64,000 bases of DNA from Arenimonas sp049195245 (GTDB lineage: Bacteria; Pseudomonadota; Gammaproteobacteria; Xanthomonadales; Xanthomonadaceae), in the NCBI RefSeq assembly GCF_049195245.1, contig NZ_JBMIRR010000027.1:310001-374000 (forward strand), given 5' to 3'. A model generated the notes under the pieces. That model made no database searches. It saw nothing but the letters and a program-made list of their open reading frames with translations, and had not been told where the DNA came from. Below are positions 34,880 through 42,678 of the stretch, in pieces; position 1 is the stretch's first letter, and each line of letters opens with the position of its first letter. Made by a program: the position numbers and the translations under genes.

Positions 34880-37081
34880 CTACCTCTGCGCCGCAAATTG
34901 GGAGGACGAGGCGATCAGGAAGATCATGTCTTCCACCCGATCGCCGCCGCCGTCGTTGAGCGGCGTGGCATAGGCCGCGTCCACCAGGATCTGCCGCATG
35001 GCCGGGGTCATGCGGCCCGCCATCAGCAGCAGGTTCAGGCGGTCGGCCAGCGCGCCCGGCGACACCGCCAGGCCCTTCTCGACCGACAGGTTCAGGCGCA
35101 TGCGCGCGGTGTAGAAGCGCGGATCGCTGACCGTCGCCGCGAGGCTGGTGTCATCGCGGTCCATCTGGAAGAGGCGCCCGTGCCAGTGGTTGTAGGTCGA
35201 CATGGCCGAGGCTTCGTTGAGGATCTGCAGCTCGGGGGCGTACAGGCCGCGCCGGCGCATCTCACCGGGCGGCTGGTAGTTGGGCCGGTAGAAGTTGAAT
35301 ACCGACGGCGAGGACATCACCGTCTGGCCCATCTCCGGGCCGGCGCCGCGATTGCGCAGGAAGGCGCGCGTGGTGGCGCCGGCGGGCGTGGCCACCGCCT
35401 GGCCCTCGGTGGGGAAGGCGCGCCAGATGGCGGTCTGGCGCAGCATCGGCTCCTTCACCTTGCCGAAGTCGTCGCGGGCCGCGATGGTCATGTCGCGCGC
35501 CTCGGTGTCGAGCAGGATGGCCCGCACGACCGCGCGCAGGTCGCCGCGCACGCCCGAGCCATTGTTGTTGAACACGGTCGCCACGCGCTGGATGTAAGCC
35601 GGGGACGGGTTGCTGGTCACCAGCCGCTGGATCAGGTGCCGCGCCACGAAGGGGCCGACGTTGGGATGGTTGGCCAGGTTGTCCAGCGCCGCCTTCAGGT
35701 CAGCCTGCGCGGTGCCGCCGGCCGGCACGCTGGCACCGTTGAGCAGGGTCTTGGCGCCGGTGTCGTGGTAGTTGGCCCAGGGCGTCATGGACTGGATCAG
35801 GCCGGGCAGCTTCACCGTGTCTTCCCATGCCCACCAGCTGGTGGCCCCGCCGAAGTTCCATCCGGTCAGCGCGCGCGCCATGTTGGTGATGACGGCGTTG
35901 TTGTAGGTCGGGATCGGATTGCCGGCCGGGTCCAGCCGCGGCGTGCCGTTGGTGTTGAGTTCGACCAGGCCGATCGAGAACAGCTGCATCACTTCGCGCG
36001 CGAAGTTTTCGTCGGGCTCGGTGTTCTGGCTGGCATTGGCCTTTTCGTTCTGCAGCATGCCCAGGTAGCGGCCCATCAGCGGGTGCAGCGTCACTTCCTC
36101 CAGCAGCGTGCGGTAGTTGCCGAAGGCATTCACCGCCAGGGTGTCGTAGTAGTCGCTGACCGCCAGGTGCGAATAACCCACGTTGTCGCTGACGTCGGAG
36201 ATCACGAACAGCTGGCTCAGCGCGAACGCCACGCGCTGGCGCAGCTGGTCCTCGCCGGTCACCGCGATCTGCATCCAGGCGTCGTGGCGGCTCAGGTTGC
36301 AGCCCCAGGAGAAGGTGCAGGTCCGGTCGCTGGCATCGGTGTAGTGCGGCATCAGCTCGTTCTGCATCGCCGTGTGCACGGCCAGGTGCAGGGTGGCGGG
36401 TCGCGTGAACTGGTTGTCGATCCAGCCGGCATACCCCAGCGACACCACGCGCTGGATCTCGGCCGGGGTGGCACCGTAGGTGGCCTGCTGCAGGAAGCGC
36501 GAGGCCTCGGCCTGGTTCGCCGGCACCGGCAGGCTGGTGGTGAAGCCGCCTGCGCTGGCGCCGCCCATGCCCCAGTTCTGGTTGCGGCCCGACGTCGGCG
36601 ACTGGCAGTCCCAAAGTTGCACGCGGCCACCGGCCTGCTGCGAGCTGCCGCTGATTTCCATGCAGCGGCCCGAACTCATGTGCCGCAGCCGGTACGTGGT
36701 GGACGCGTTGATGGCCTCGAGGCGGAAGTTCTGCTCGGCGCCGGCGCTGCAGGCCTGCTGGACGAGGGCGGTGCCGTTGGCGGTGGCGGCCGCACGCGGT
36801 CCGACGCAGGCATTGGTCGACGTACGCAGTTTGACGCCCTGCACCACGCCGGAGACGGGCTCGAAGCGGAATCCCTGCTCGGGGCGGCCATTGCAGGTGT
36901 TCTGCACCAGCTGGATGTCCAGGGTGGCCACGGCACCCGGCAGCTCCATGCAGCGGCCACTGTGCTGGGCGACCGCCGTGCTGGCGAAGGTACGCAAGGC
37001 AGGCAAGGTCTGGGCGGAAGCCGGGACGCAGGCCAGCGCCAGGGGGAAGGCCAGGCACAAGACTAGGTGTAGGGGGCGCAT
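34880..37081 (-). CDS. DUF1800 protein with N-terminal ricin-type lectin domain
   Basis: The 733-residue product has a signal peptide (MRPLHLVLCLAFPLALA, cut near ASAQ), a beta-trefoil domain (about 30-170) with SGRCMELPG, SGRCMEISG and VQLWDCQ segments of the ricin B (QxW) type, and a DUF1800 domain for the rest (SRFLQQATYGATPAEIQRVV, ENFAREVMQLFSIGL, ALTGWNF). GGAG lies 9 bases before the ATG. A lectin module on DUF1800 suggests carbohydrate binding outside the cytoplasm. It is the first gene of the operon with DUF1501. Its leader carries a run of ten C (ten G on the plus strand). Confidence 0.85.
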   Translation of the reverse strand: MRPLHLVLCLAFPLALACVPASAQTLPALRTFASTAVAQHSGRCMELPGAVATLDIQLVQNTCNGRPEQGFRFEPVSGVVQGVKLRTSTNACVGPRAAATANGTALVQQACSAGAEQNFRLEAINASTTYRLRHMSSGRCMEISGSSQQAGGRVQLWDCQSPTSGRNQNWGMGGASAGGFTTSLPVPANQAEASRFLQQATYGATPAEIQRVVSLGYAGWIDNQFTRPATLHLAVHTAMQNELMPHYTDASDRTCTFSWGCNLSRHDAWMQIAVTGEDQLRQRVAFALSQLFVISDVSDNVGYSHLAVSDYYDTLAVNAFGNYRTLLEEVTLHPLMGRYLGMLQNEKANASQNTEPDENFAREVMQLFSIGLVELNTNGTPRLDPAGNPIPTYNNAVITNMARALTGWNFGGATSWWAWEDTVKLPGLIQSMTPWANYHDTGAKTLLNGASVPAGGTAQADLKAALDNLANHPNVGPFVARHLIQRLVTSNPSPAYIQRVATVFNNNGSGVRGDLRAVVRAILLDTEARDMTIAARDDFGKVKEPMLRQTAIWRAFPTEGQAVATPAGATTRAFLRNRGAGPEMGQTVMSSPSVFNFYRPNYQPPGEMRRRGLYAPELQILNEASAMSTYNHWHGRLFQMDRDDTSLAATVSDPRFYTARMRLNLSVEKGLAVSPGALADRLNLLLMAGRMTPAMRQILVDAAYATPLNDGGGDRVEDMIFLIASSSQFAAQR

Positions 37082-37105
37082 GCCAGCGACTCCAGGTACC
37101 GCAGT

Positions 37106-37115
37106 GGGGGGGGGG
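37106..37115. repeat. Homopolymer G10 tract in the DUF1800 leader
   Basis: Ten consecutive G on the plus strand (C on the coding strand) lie 25-34 bases upstream of the DUF1800 ATG. Tracts of this length in leaders or promoters are classic slipped-strand sites; see findings. Confidence 0.85.
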
Positions 37116-37210
37116 CGCCGTTGGGGAAGCGGCGTTCAGCGGAAATTTACACTAAGGCCAAGGGCAAACTGTGCAGCCGGTCACGTTTCCGCAGTGCGGG
37201 GCGCCGGGTG

Positions 37211-38287
37211 TCAGGCCGGTTGCCAGCCTGGCAGCCGTCCTCGGCGGTCGGCCGCCGCGGCATAGGCCTCGAACAGGCCGATCACTTCGTCCACCTCGAT
37301 CAGGTCCATCACCCCGGGAAATTCGATGCGACGGCCCCAGCGGACCTCGTTGACCGGCTTGTGCAGGAAGCGCTGCGCCGCCTGGGCATAGTGGTTGGTG
37401 CACCAGCGGCGGTCCCGGTAGGGACCCGAGCGCTCGGCATCGGTGCAGGCGTGCAGTCCCAGCACCGAGCTGCCCATGGCGTCGGCCAGGTGGGTGGGGC
37501 CGGCGTCGGGGGTCAGCACCAGGCTGGCCCGTGCAAGCAGGGCCAGCAGCTGCTTGAGCGTGTCCTTGCCGACCAGGTCCAGGGCCGGCGCGCGCATCGC
37601 CGCCAGGATGCGGTCCGTGGTCTCCCGTTCGATCCGGCTGCGCCCGCCACACAGCACGACCCGCCAACCGCGCGCGGCCGCGTGGTCGGCCACGGCGGCA
37701 TAGCGTTCGGGCCGCCAGTTGCGCAGCGCATGGCTGGAGCAGGGCGACACCAGCAGGGTGGGCTGGTCACCGGGCAGCTGCGCGGCCGCCCAGTCGTGCG
37801 CATCCTGCGGCACCGGAAAACGCCAGGGCGCAGGCGGGCCGGCGATGCCCAGCGGCGCCAGGAACTGCAGAAAGGCGTCGAGCACGTGATGTCCGCCCGG
37901 CGCGATGCGTTCGTTGATGAACAGCGAATGGCCTTCCTTGCTGCGCGCGCGGTCGTAGCCGATGCGCCGGTCGGCGCTGACCAGGGTCGAAAGCAGGCCG
38001 GCGCGCAGCGCCAGCTGCAGGTTCAGCAGCACGTCGAAGCGGCGTCCGGCCAGCTGCGCCCGCAGGGCCCGCAATCCCGCCAGCCCGGACTTCTTGTCGT
38101 AGACGACGAACTCCACGCCCTCCAGGCCCTCGAGCAGCCGGGCCTCGCCTTTGCCGATGATCCAGGTGATCGGCAGCCCCGGGCGATGCTGCTGCAGCGT
38201 GCGCACCAGGGCCAGGGCGTGGGAGGCGTCGCCCAGCGCCGACAACCGGAGCAGGCAGAGCGATTGCGGCGCGGGCTTCACGGGCAT
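37211..38287 (-). CDS. Glycosyltransferase family 9 (LPS heptosyltransferase-like)
   Basis: The 358-residue product has the GT9 N-terminal Rossmann start LCLLRLSALGDASHALALVR, the ITWIIGKGEARLLEGL segment, and C-terminal TPDAGPTHLADAMGSSVLGL, which matches the nucleotide-sugar site of heptosyltransferases. Enzymes of this family add heptose to the lipopolysaccharide inner core at the cytoplasmic face. The divergent neighbour is the Kdo kinase gene, which supports a role in core assembly. Which heptose it adds cannot be told from sequence alone. Confidence 0.85.
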   Translation of the reverse strand: MPVKPAPQSLCLLRLSALGDASHALALVRTLQQHRPGLPITWIIGKGEARLLEGLEGVEFVVYDKKSGLAGLRALRAQLAGRRFDVLLNLQLALRAGLLSTLVSADRRIGYDRARSKEGHSLFINERIAPGGHHVLDAFLQFLAPLGIAGPPAPWRFPVPQDAHDWAAAQLPGDQPTLLVSPCSSHALRNWRPERYAAVADHAAARGWRVVLCGGRSRIERETTDRILAAMRAPALDLVGKDTLKQLLALLARASLVLTPDAGPTHLADAMGSSVLGLHACTDAERSGPYRDRRWCTNHYAQAAQRFLHKPVNEVRWGRRIEFPGVMDLIEVDEVIGLFEAYAAAADRRGRLPGWQPA

Positions 38288-38305
38288 TGGTTAAACTGGC
38301 CTGGA

Positions 38306-39055
38306 ATGGGAGTCAGTGCCGCCGCCGTCGAGCGCCAACAGCAATTCCGCGATGCCCGCGGTCCGGGGGCGATTGTGTTCGACCCGGTCCGACTGCGGCA
38401 AGCAGACGCGCGTCTGCTGGATCCGGCGCACTACGGCGCCGCGGCGCAGCCGGTGCAGCAAGGCGGCCGCGGCTCGGCCTGGTTCGTTCGCGGCGAGTTC
38501 GGCGAAGGCGTTCTTCGGCACTATCGGCGCGGCGGCCTGGTGGCGCGGATCAGCCGCGACGGGTACGTCTGGACCGGCGAGGCCGGCGTGCGCAGCGTGG
38601 CCGAGTTCCGGCTGCTCTCGGCGCTGCGTGCCGAGGGCCTGCCGGTACCGGTGCCGCTGGCGGCCGGCTATTGGCGGCAAGGCCTGGTCTATCGCGCCGC
38701 CTTGCTGGTCGAGCGCATTCCGGACGTGCGCACGCTGGCCCAGTGCCTTCAGGCCGATGTGGCGACGGCGCCCTGGGAAGCCGTGGGCCGCATGCTGGCC
38801 GGCTTCCATGCGGCCGGGGTGGACCACGCGGACCTCAACGCCGACAACATCCTGATCGATGCCCAGGGCGCGCCGTGGCTGATCGATTTCGACCGCAGCC
38901 GCCGGCGCCGTACCGGCGAGGCCTGGCGTCGTGCCAACCTCGCCAGGCTGTCGCGCTCGCTGGCCAAGCTGTCCCCGGTCGGCGTGGATTGGCGCGGCGG
39001 CATGTCACGCCTGGTGGAGGCCTACCAGGCGCGCCTGCAGGCGCGTTCTACATGA
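38306..39055 (+). CDS. kdkA: 3-deoxy-D-manno-octulosonic acid kinase
   Basis: KdkA phosphorylates Kdo of the lipid A-Kdo inner core at O-4, as in Haemophilus and xanthomonads, which carry a single phosphorylated Kdo. The 249-residue product has a kinase-like fold with GRGSAWFV and GVLRHYRRGGLVAR in the small lobe, and HADLNADNILID with FDRSRRR in the catalytic and metal loops. The start at 38306 is the most likely; a long upstream frame is antisense to the GT9 gene. It overlaps the next gene by ATGA. It is divergent from the GT9 gene with only 18 bases between the starts. Confidence 0.9.
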   Translation: MGVSAAAVERQQQFRDARGPGAIVFDPVRLRQADARLLDPAHYGAAAQPVQQGGRGSAWFVRGEFGEGVLRHYRRGGLVARISRDGYVWTGEAGVRSVAEFRLLSALRAEGLPVPVPLAAGYWRQGLVYRAALLVERIPDVRTLAQCLQADVATAPWEAVGRMLAGFHAAGVDHADLNADNILIDAQGAPWLIDFDRSRRRRTGEAWRRANLARLSRSLAKLSPVGVDWRGGMSRLVEAYQARLQARST

Positions 39056-39816
39056 GCTGGGCCCTGCGGTTCCTCGGCGTGGGCAACGCGCAGGCGGCGG
39101 TCGAGCTGGGCTCGGCCTCCGCGGTGATCGAGCGCGACGGCCGACCGGAGCTGATGATCGACTGCGGGCAGGAAGCCCTGACCGCGTACGAACATCGCTA
39201 CGGCGCCCGCCCCGAGGCGCTGTTCATCACTCACGTGCACATGGACCACGTGGCGGGGCTGGAGCGGCTTTTCTTCGCCACGTACTTCGCCCCGGAACGG
39301 CGCGGCAAGGTCAGGCTGTACGTGCCCGTCACCGTGCTGCCGCACCTGCAGTCGCGGCTGGCCGATTACCCGGGCGTGGTCGCCGAGGGCGACGCCAACT
39401 GGTGGGACGCCTTCCACCTGGTGCCGGTCACCCGCGGCTTCTGGCATCGGCAGCATGCCTACGAAGTGTTTCCTGTCCGGCACCACCTGCCCGACACGGC
39501 CTTCGGCCTGCGCCTGCCCGGCAGCGTGGTGTGGACCGGCGACACCCGGCCCATCCCTGAGATGTTGGCGCGCCATGCCGATGCCGGCGAAGTCATCGCG
39601 CACGACTGCGCGCTGCACGGCAACCCCTCGCACAGCGGCATCGACGACCTGGAACGCGAGTATCCGCCGGCGCTGCTGTCGCGCTGCGTGCTCTACCACT
39701 ACGCCTCGCTGCAGGACGGTGAACAGCTGCGCGCGCGCGGCTACACGGTGGCGCGCGCCGGCGACGCGCTGGTGTTGCCGCCGCCCAACGGTCCGCGCGT
39801 GACGGAGTCGACGTGA
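39052..39816 (+). CDS. Metallo-beta-lactamase-fold hydrolase, RNase Z-like
   Basis: The 254-residue product begins SWALRFLGVGNAQAAVELGS and has the metal-binding motif HVHMDH near residue 61, then RHHLPDTAFGLRL, WTGDTRP and DCALHGNPSHS as later ligands. The fold and motif order match the RNase Z/ElaC-like branch, but the flexible exosite arm is not evident, so tRNA processing is unproven. Its start overlaps the kdkA stop and its stop overlaps the moaA start (both 4 bases), so translation is coupled across three pathways that seem unrelated. Confidence 0.85.
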   Translation: MSWALRFLGVGNAQAAVELGSASAVIERDGRPELMIDCGQEALTAYEHRYGARPEALFITHVHMDHVAGLERLFFATYFAPERRGKVRLYVPVTVLPHLQSRLADYPGVVAEGDANWWDAFHLVPVTRGFWHRQHAYEVFPVRHHLPDTAFGLRLPGSVVWTGDTRPIPEMLARHADAGEVIAHDCALHGNPSHSGIDDLEREYPPALLSRCVLYHYASLQDGEQLRARGYTVARAGDALVLPPPNGPRVTEST

Positions 39817-40838
39817 ACACGGCCGCGATGCCCGGCGCGACGCAGCCGCTCGATCGCCTGGGCCGTCCGCTGCACGACCTGCGCGTCTCGGTGATCGAGA
39901 CCTGCAACTTCCGCTGCCCCTACTGCATGCCCGATGGGCTGACGCCGGAAGAGAGCACGCTCGACCGCGCCCGCCGGCTGGATTTCGACGAGATCGAAAC
40001 CGCCGTGCGCGCCTTCGCGCGCCTGGGCGTCAGCAAGCTGCGCCTCACCGGCGGCGAGCCGCTGCTGCGCAAGGGCCTGCCGCTGCTCGTGCGACGGCTG
40101 GCGGCCATCCCCGGCATCGACGACCTGGCGTTGACCACCAACGGCTCCCTGCTGGCGGGCCAAGCCCAGGCCCTGCGCGAGGCGGGGTTGCACCGGCTGA
40201 CGATCAGCCTGGACTCGCTGGATCCGGCGCAGTTCCGCGCGCTGTCCGGCGGACGGGGCGACCTGGCCGACGTGATGGCGGGCATCGCCGCGGCCGAAGC
40301 CGCGGGCTTCGCTTCGCTCAAGATCAACTGCGTGGTGCAGCGGGGCGTGAACGAAGACCAGGCCCTGGCTCTGGTCGAACGGTTCCGCGGCACTCCACAC
40401 GTGCCGCGCTTCATCGAATACATGGACGTGGGCAACTGCAACGGCTGGCGCCGGGAAGGCGTGGTGCCCTCGGCCGAGCTGCGCGACCGGATCAGCGCGC
40501 GCTGGCCACTGCGGCCGCTGGTGCCCACGTACCGGGGCGAAGTGGCGGCGCGTTACGGCCACGCCGATGGCGCCGGCGAGGTCGGCTTCGTCAGCTCCGT
40601 CAGCGCGCCGTTCTGCGGCGACTGCCACCGGGCGCGGCTGTCGGCCGACGGCCAGGTCTACACCTGCCTGTTCGCCGCGCGTGGCCAGCCGCTGCGCGCG
40701 CAGATCGCACAGGGCGAGCTCGCCCTGGCCGGTCACCTGGCCCAGCTCTGGCGCCAGCGCGGCGACCGCTACAGCGAACAGCGCGCGGAAACGAGCCCGG
40801 ACCGGCGCAAGATCGAAATGTTCTACATCGGAGGCTGA
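39813..40838 (+). CDS. moaA: GTP 3',8-cyclase MoaA
   Basis: MoaA is the radical-SAM enzyme that starts molybdenum cofactor synthesis by rearranging GTP. The GTG at 39813 overlaps the preceding stop (GTGA) and gives 341 residues. The N-terminal iron-sulfur site is Cys31-x3-Cys35-x2-Cys38 (CNFRCPYC). The second cluster uses Cys268, Cys271 and Cys285. The C-terminal Gly-Gly needed for activity is present (FYIGG). moaC begins immediately after its stop. Confidence 0.97.
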   Translation: MNTAAMPGATQPLDRLGRPLHDLRVSVIETCNFRCPYCMPDGLTPEESTLDRARRLDFDEIETAVRAFARLGVSKLRLTGGEPLLRKGLPLLVRRLAAIPGIDDLALTTNGSLLAGQAQALREAGLHRLTISLDSLDPAQFRALSGGRGDLADVMAGIAAAEAAGFASLKINCVVQRGVNEDQALALVERFRGTPHVPRFIEYMDVGNCNGWRREGVVPSAELRDRISARWPLRPLVPTYRGEVAARYGHADGAGEVGFVSSVSAPFCGDCHRARLSADGQVYTCLFAARGQPLRAQIAQGELALAGHLAQLWRQRGDRYSEQRAETSPDRRKIEMFYIGG

Positions 40839-41327
40839 ATGGCGAAGGCGAAGCTGACCCACCTGGATGCCCGGGGCCGACCGGCCATGGTGGACGTGTC
40901 GGCCAAGCCGGTGACGGCGCGCCAGGCCGTGGCCGAATGCCGGCTCAAGTTTCCGCCGGCGGTGGCCGCGGCCTTGCGCAAATCGGGCATGAGCACGGCC
41001 AAAGGAGCGGTGGTGGATACCGCCATCATCGCCGGCACGATGGCGGTCAAGCGCACGCACGAGCTGATTCCCTTCTGCCATCCGCTGCCGATCGACGGCT
41101 GCCGCTTCGACGTGGCCTGGTCGGGCGAGGCCACCCTGCGCATCGAGTGCGCGGTGCGCACCACCCACCGCACCGGCGTCGAGATGGAGGCCCTGACCGG
41201 CGCCACGGTCGCCGCGCTCACCGTCTACGACATGTGCAAGGCGCTGTCGCATGCGATGGTGATCGGGCCGGCCCGGCTGCTGGCCAAACGCGGCGGCAAG
41301 CGCGACGTCGGCAAGGCGGCGCCATGA
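40839..41327 (+). CDS. moaC: Cyclic pyranopterin monophosphate synthase MoaC
   Basis: MoaC converts the MoaA product to cyclic pyranopterin monophosphate. The 162-residue product contains the conserved GTMAVKRTHELIPFCHPLPI and EMEALTGATVAALTVYDMCK segments that carry active-site His, Lys and Asp residues. It starts directly after the moaA stop and overlaps moaD by 4 bases. Confidence 0.97.
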   Translation: MAKAKLTHLDARGRPAMVDVSAKPVTARQAVAECRLKFPPAVAAALRKSGMSTAKGAVVDTAIIAGTMAVKRTHELIPFCHPLPIDGCRFDVAWSGEATLRIECAVRTTHRTGVEMEALTGATVAALTVYDMCKALSHAMVIGPARLLAKRGGKRDVGKAAP

Positions 41328-41560
41328 GCATCACCGTGCTTTATTTCGCCAGCCTGCGCGATGCCGCCGGCTGCAGCAGCGAACAGTGGCCGCTGCCCGA
41401 ATCGCTGGCGTCGCTGTACGAGCAACTGCGTGCGCGCCACGGCTTTCCGCTGTCTGCGTCGCGACTGCGCGTGGCGATCGATGGCGACTTCGCCGACTGG
41501 GCCAGCCCCCTGAGGGACGGCTGCGAGGTGGCCTTCATCCCGCCGGTGTCGGGCGGATGA
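41324..41560 (+). CDS. moaD: Molybdopterin synthase small subunit MoaD
   Basis: MoaD is the ubiquitin-like sulfur carrier of molybdopterin synthase; its C-terminal Gly-Gly is thiocarboxylated. The 78-residue product begins SITVLYFASLRDAAG and ends VAFIPPVSGG. It is joined to moaC and moaE by ATGA overlaps. No adenylating moeB gene lies in the window. Confidence 0.95.
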   Translation: MSITVLYFASLRDAAGCSSEQWPLPESLASLYEQLRARHGFPLSASRLRVAIDGDFADWASPLRDGCEVAFIPPVSGG

Positions 41561-41976
41561 AGTCCTTCTCGATCAGCCCGGTGCCGTTCGACATCGCGCC
41601 CTTGCGCGAGCGTTTGCTGGACGCCCACGCCGGCGCCTACGCCAGCTTCGAGGGCTGGGTGCGCGACCACAACGAAGGGCAGCCGGTGCGCGGCCTGGCC
41701 TATGAAGCCTACGTGGCCCTGGCCGAGGCGGAAGGGGAACGCATCCTGGCCGAAGCCAGGCAGCGGTTCGCGATCACCGCCGCCGCCTGCGTGCATCGCA
41801 CCGGTGAACTGGCGATCGGCGACCTGGCTGTCTGGGTCGGCGCCAGCGCCGCGCACCGCGGCGCCGCCTTCGACGCCTGCCGCTGGATCATCGACGAGGT
41901 CAAGGCGCGCGTCCCGATCTGGAAACACGAACGGTATGCCACCGGCGCGGCCGACTGGTTGCATCCGGGAGGGTGA
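41557..41976 (+). CDS. moaE: Molybdopterin synthase large subunit MoaE
   Basis: MoaE is the catalytic subunit that transfers sulfur from MoaD to the pterin. The 139-residue product has GAYASFEGWVRDHNEGQPV, LAYEAYVALAE, VHRTGELAIGD and the C-terminal VPIWKHERYATGAADWL with the catalytic lysines. Its ATG overlaps the moaD stop. It ends the kdkA-MBL-moaA-moaC-moaD-moaE operon; the usual moaB/mogA gene is not in this cluster. Confidence 0.96.
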   Translation: MKSFSISPVPFDIAPLRERLLDAHAGAYASFEGWVRDHNEGQPVRGLAYEAYVALAEAEGERILAEARQRFAITAAACVHRTGELAIGDLAVWVGASAAHRGAAFDACRWIIDEVKARVPIWKHERYATGAADWLHPGG

Positions 41977-41996
41977 TTGTTTTCGACGAAGCCTTT

Positions 41997-42026
41997 GCCG
42001 CGGATCAGCGCGGATGAAAACGCGGA
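41997..42026. repeat. Partial copy of the GCGGAT repeat
   Basis: GCCGCGGAT, CGCGGATG and CGCGGA occur in order over 30 bases, closely matching one arm of the inverted-repeat element at 56060-56226. It lies 21 bases after moaE and appears to be a solitary remnant. Confidence 0.6.
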
Positions 42027-42176
42027 AAGAGCCGATAGGACAACGTCCAACGATTGACCCGGCGTGACCAGCCCACCACGCAATGTTCTACTCTCCGGAG
42101 ACAATCCTCACTGCGCAGCCCACCTTGTTAGGGGGGCGCCCCGACAGGGGCAGGCGATCGGGAGTCCGGACAGGGA

Positions 42177-42225
42177 CCCATGGTTTGCGAAGCAAACTAT
42201 GGGCGTCGCTCGGGCGCAGCCCGAG
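42177..42225. repeat. Tandem hairpins downstream of the 4.5S RNA gene
   Basis: The first hairpin pairs 42177-42188 with 42192-42203 (12 bp, one wobble, loop GAA; core GTTTGC/GCAAAC). The second pairs CTCGGGC (42209-42215) with GCCCGAG (42219-42225), loop GCA. They follow the 3' end of ffs on the minus strand with no T-run, so they may be processing or stability elements or a REP-like repeat. Confidence 0.55.
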
Positions 42226-42237
42226 GAAGGGGCGGTA

Positions 42238-42338
42238 GCCCCGCCGACGGTCCCCGGCGCCCGCATCATCCAATACCGTTGCTGCCTTCCGGCCCTGGCG
42301 GAGTTTTCGGACTAGCGTCGCGGGGGGCCGACGGGGCC
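42238..42338 (-). ncRNA. ffs: Signal recognition particle 4.5S RNA
   Basis: The minus strand carries the universal SRP domain IV signature GCCAGGGCCGGAAGGCAGCA (GGAAGGCAGCA apical part) within a roughly 100-base rod whose ends pair as GCCCCG/CGGGGC. This RNA binds Ffh and directs membrane-protein ribosomes to FtsY. Ends are set by the terminal pairing and could be off by a few bases. Location next to dnaX fits gammaproteobacteria. It lies downstream of tRNA-Ser on the same strand. Confidence 0.88.
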
Positions 42339-42447
42339 ACCATTGAAACCAACGTCGCACCGGGGCGCGCCGTCTTGAACGGGCCGGGCCGCGAGGCGCC
42401 GGGACGGCCGCACCGGCAGGGCCGATGCGGACGGTGGTGCGAATAAG

Positions 42448-42540
42448 TGGCGGAGAGAGAGGGATTCGAACCCTCGATACGGGGTTTAGCCGTATACACA
42501 CTTTCCAGGCGTGCTCCTTCAACCGCTCGGACATCTCTCC
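42448..42540 (-). tRNA. tRNA-Ser (GGA anticodon)
   Basis: On the minus strand the 93-base sequence begins GGAGAGATGTCCGAG, has a long variable arm and the GGTTCGAATCC T-arm, and ends in CTCTCC, discriminator G and CCA. The anticodon loop CTGGAAA gives GGA, reading TCC/TCT. It lies about 110 bases upstream of ffs on the same strand. Confidence 0.94.
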
Positions 42541-42678
42541 GCAGAGATAACCGCCTGAAACAAGCCGGAAATCATACCTGTCGCCGGGCCCAGCGACAAG
42601 CGCGGCGATTCACGCTGGCCCGGGGGCGGGGGGGTTGGCACAATGGCCTGTCGGTCCCGACCTGCCCCGAGTCCCCGC

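Noticed and set aside
33704..37066. 1120-codon open frame on the plus strand
   Set aside because: It is antisense to both the DUF1501 and DUF1800 genes, has no ribosome site and a low-complexity Arg/His/Gln/Gly composition typical of GC-rich shadow frames.
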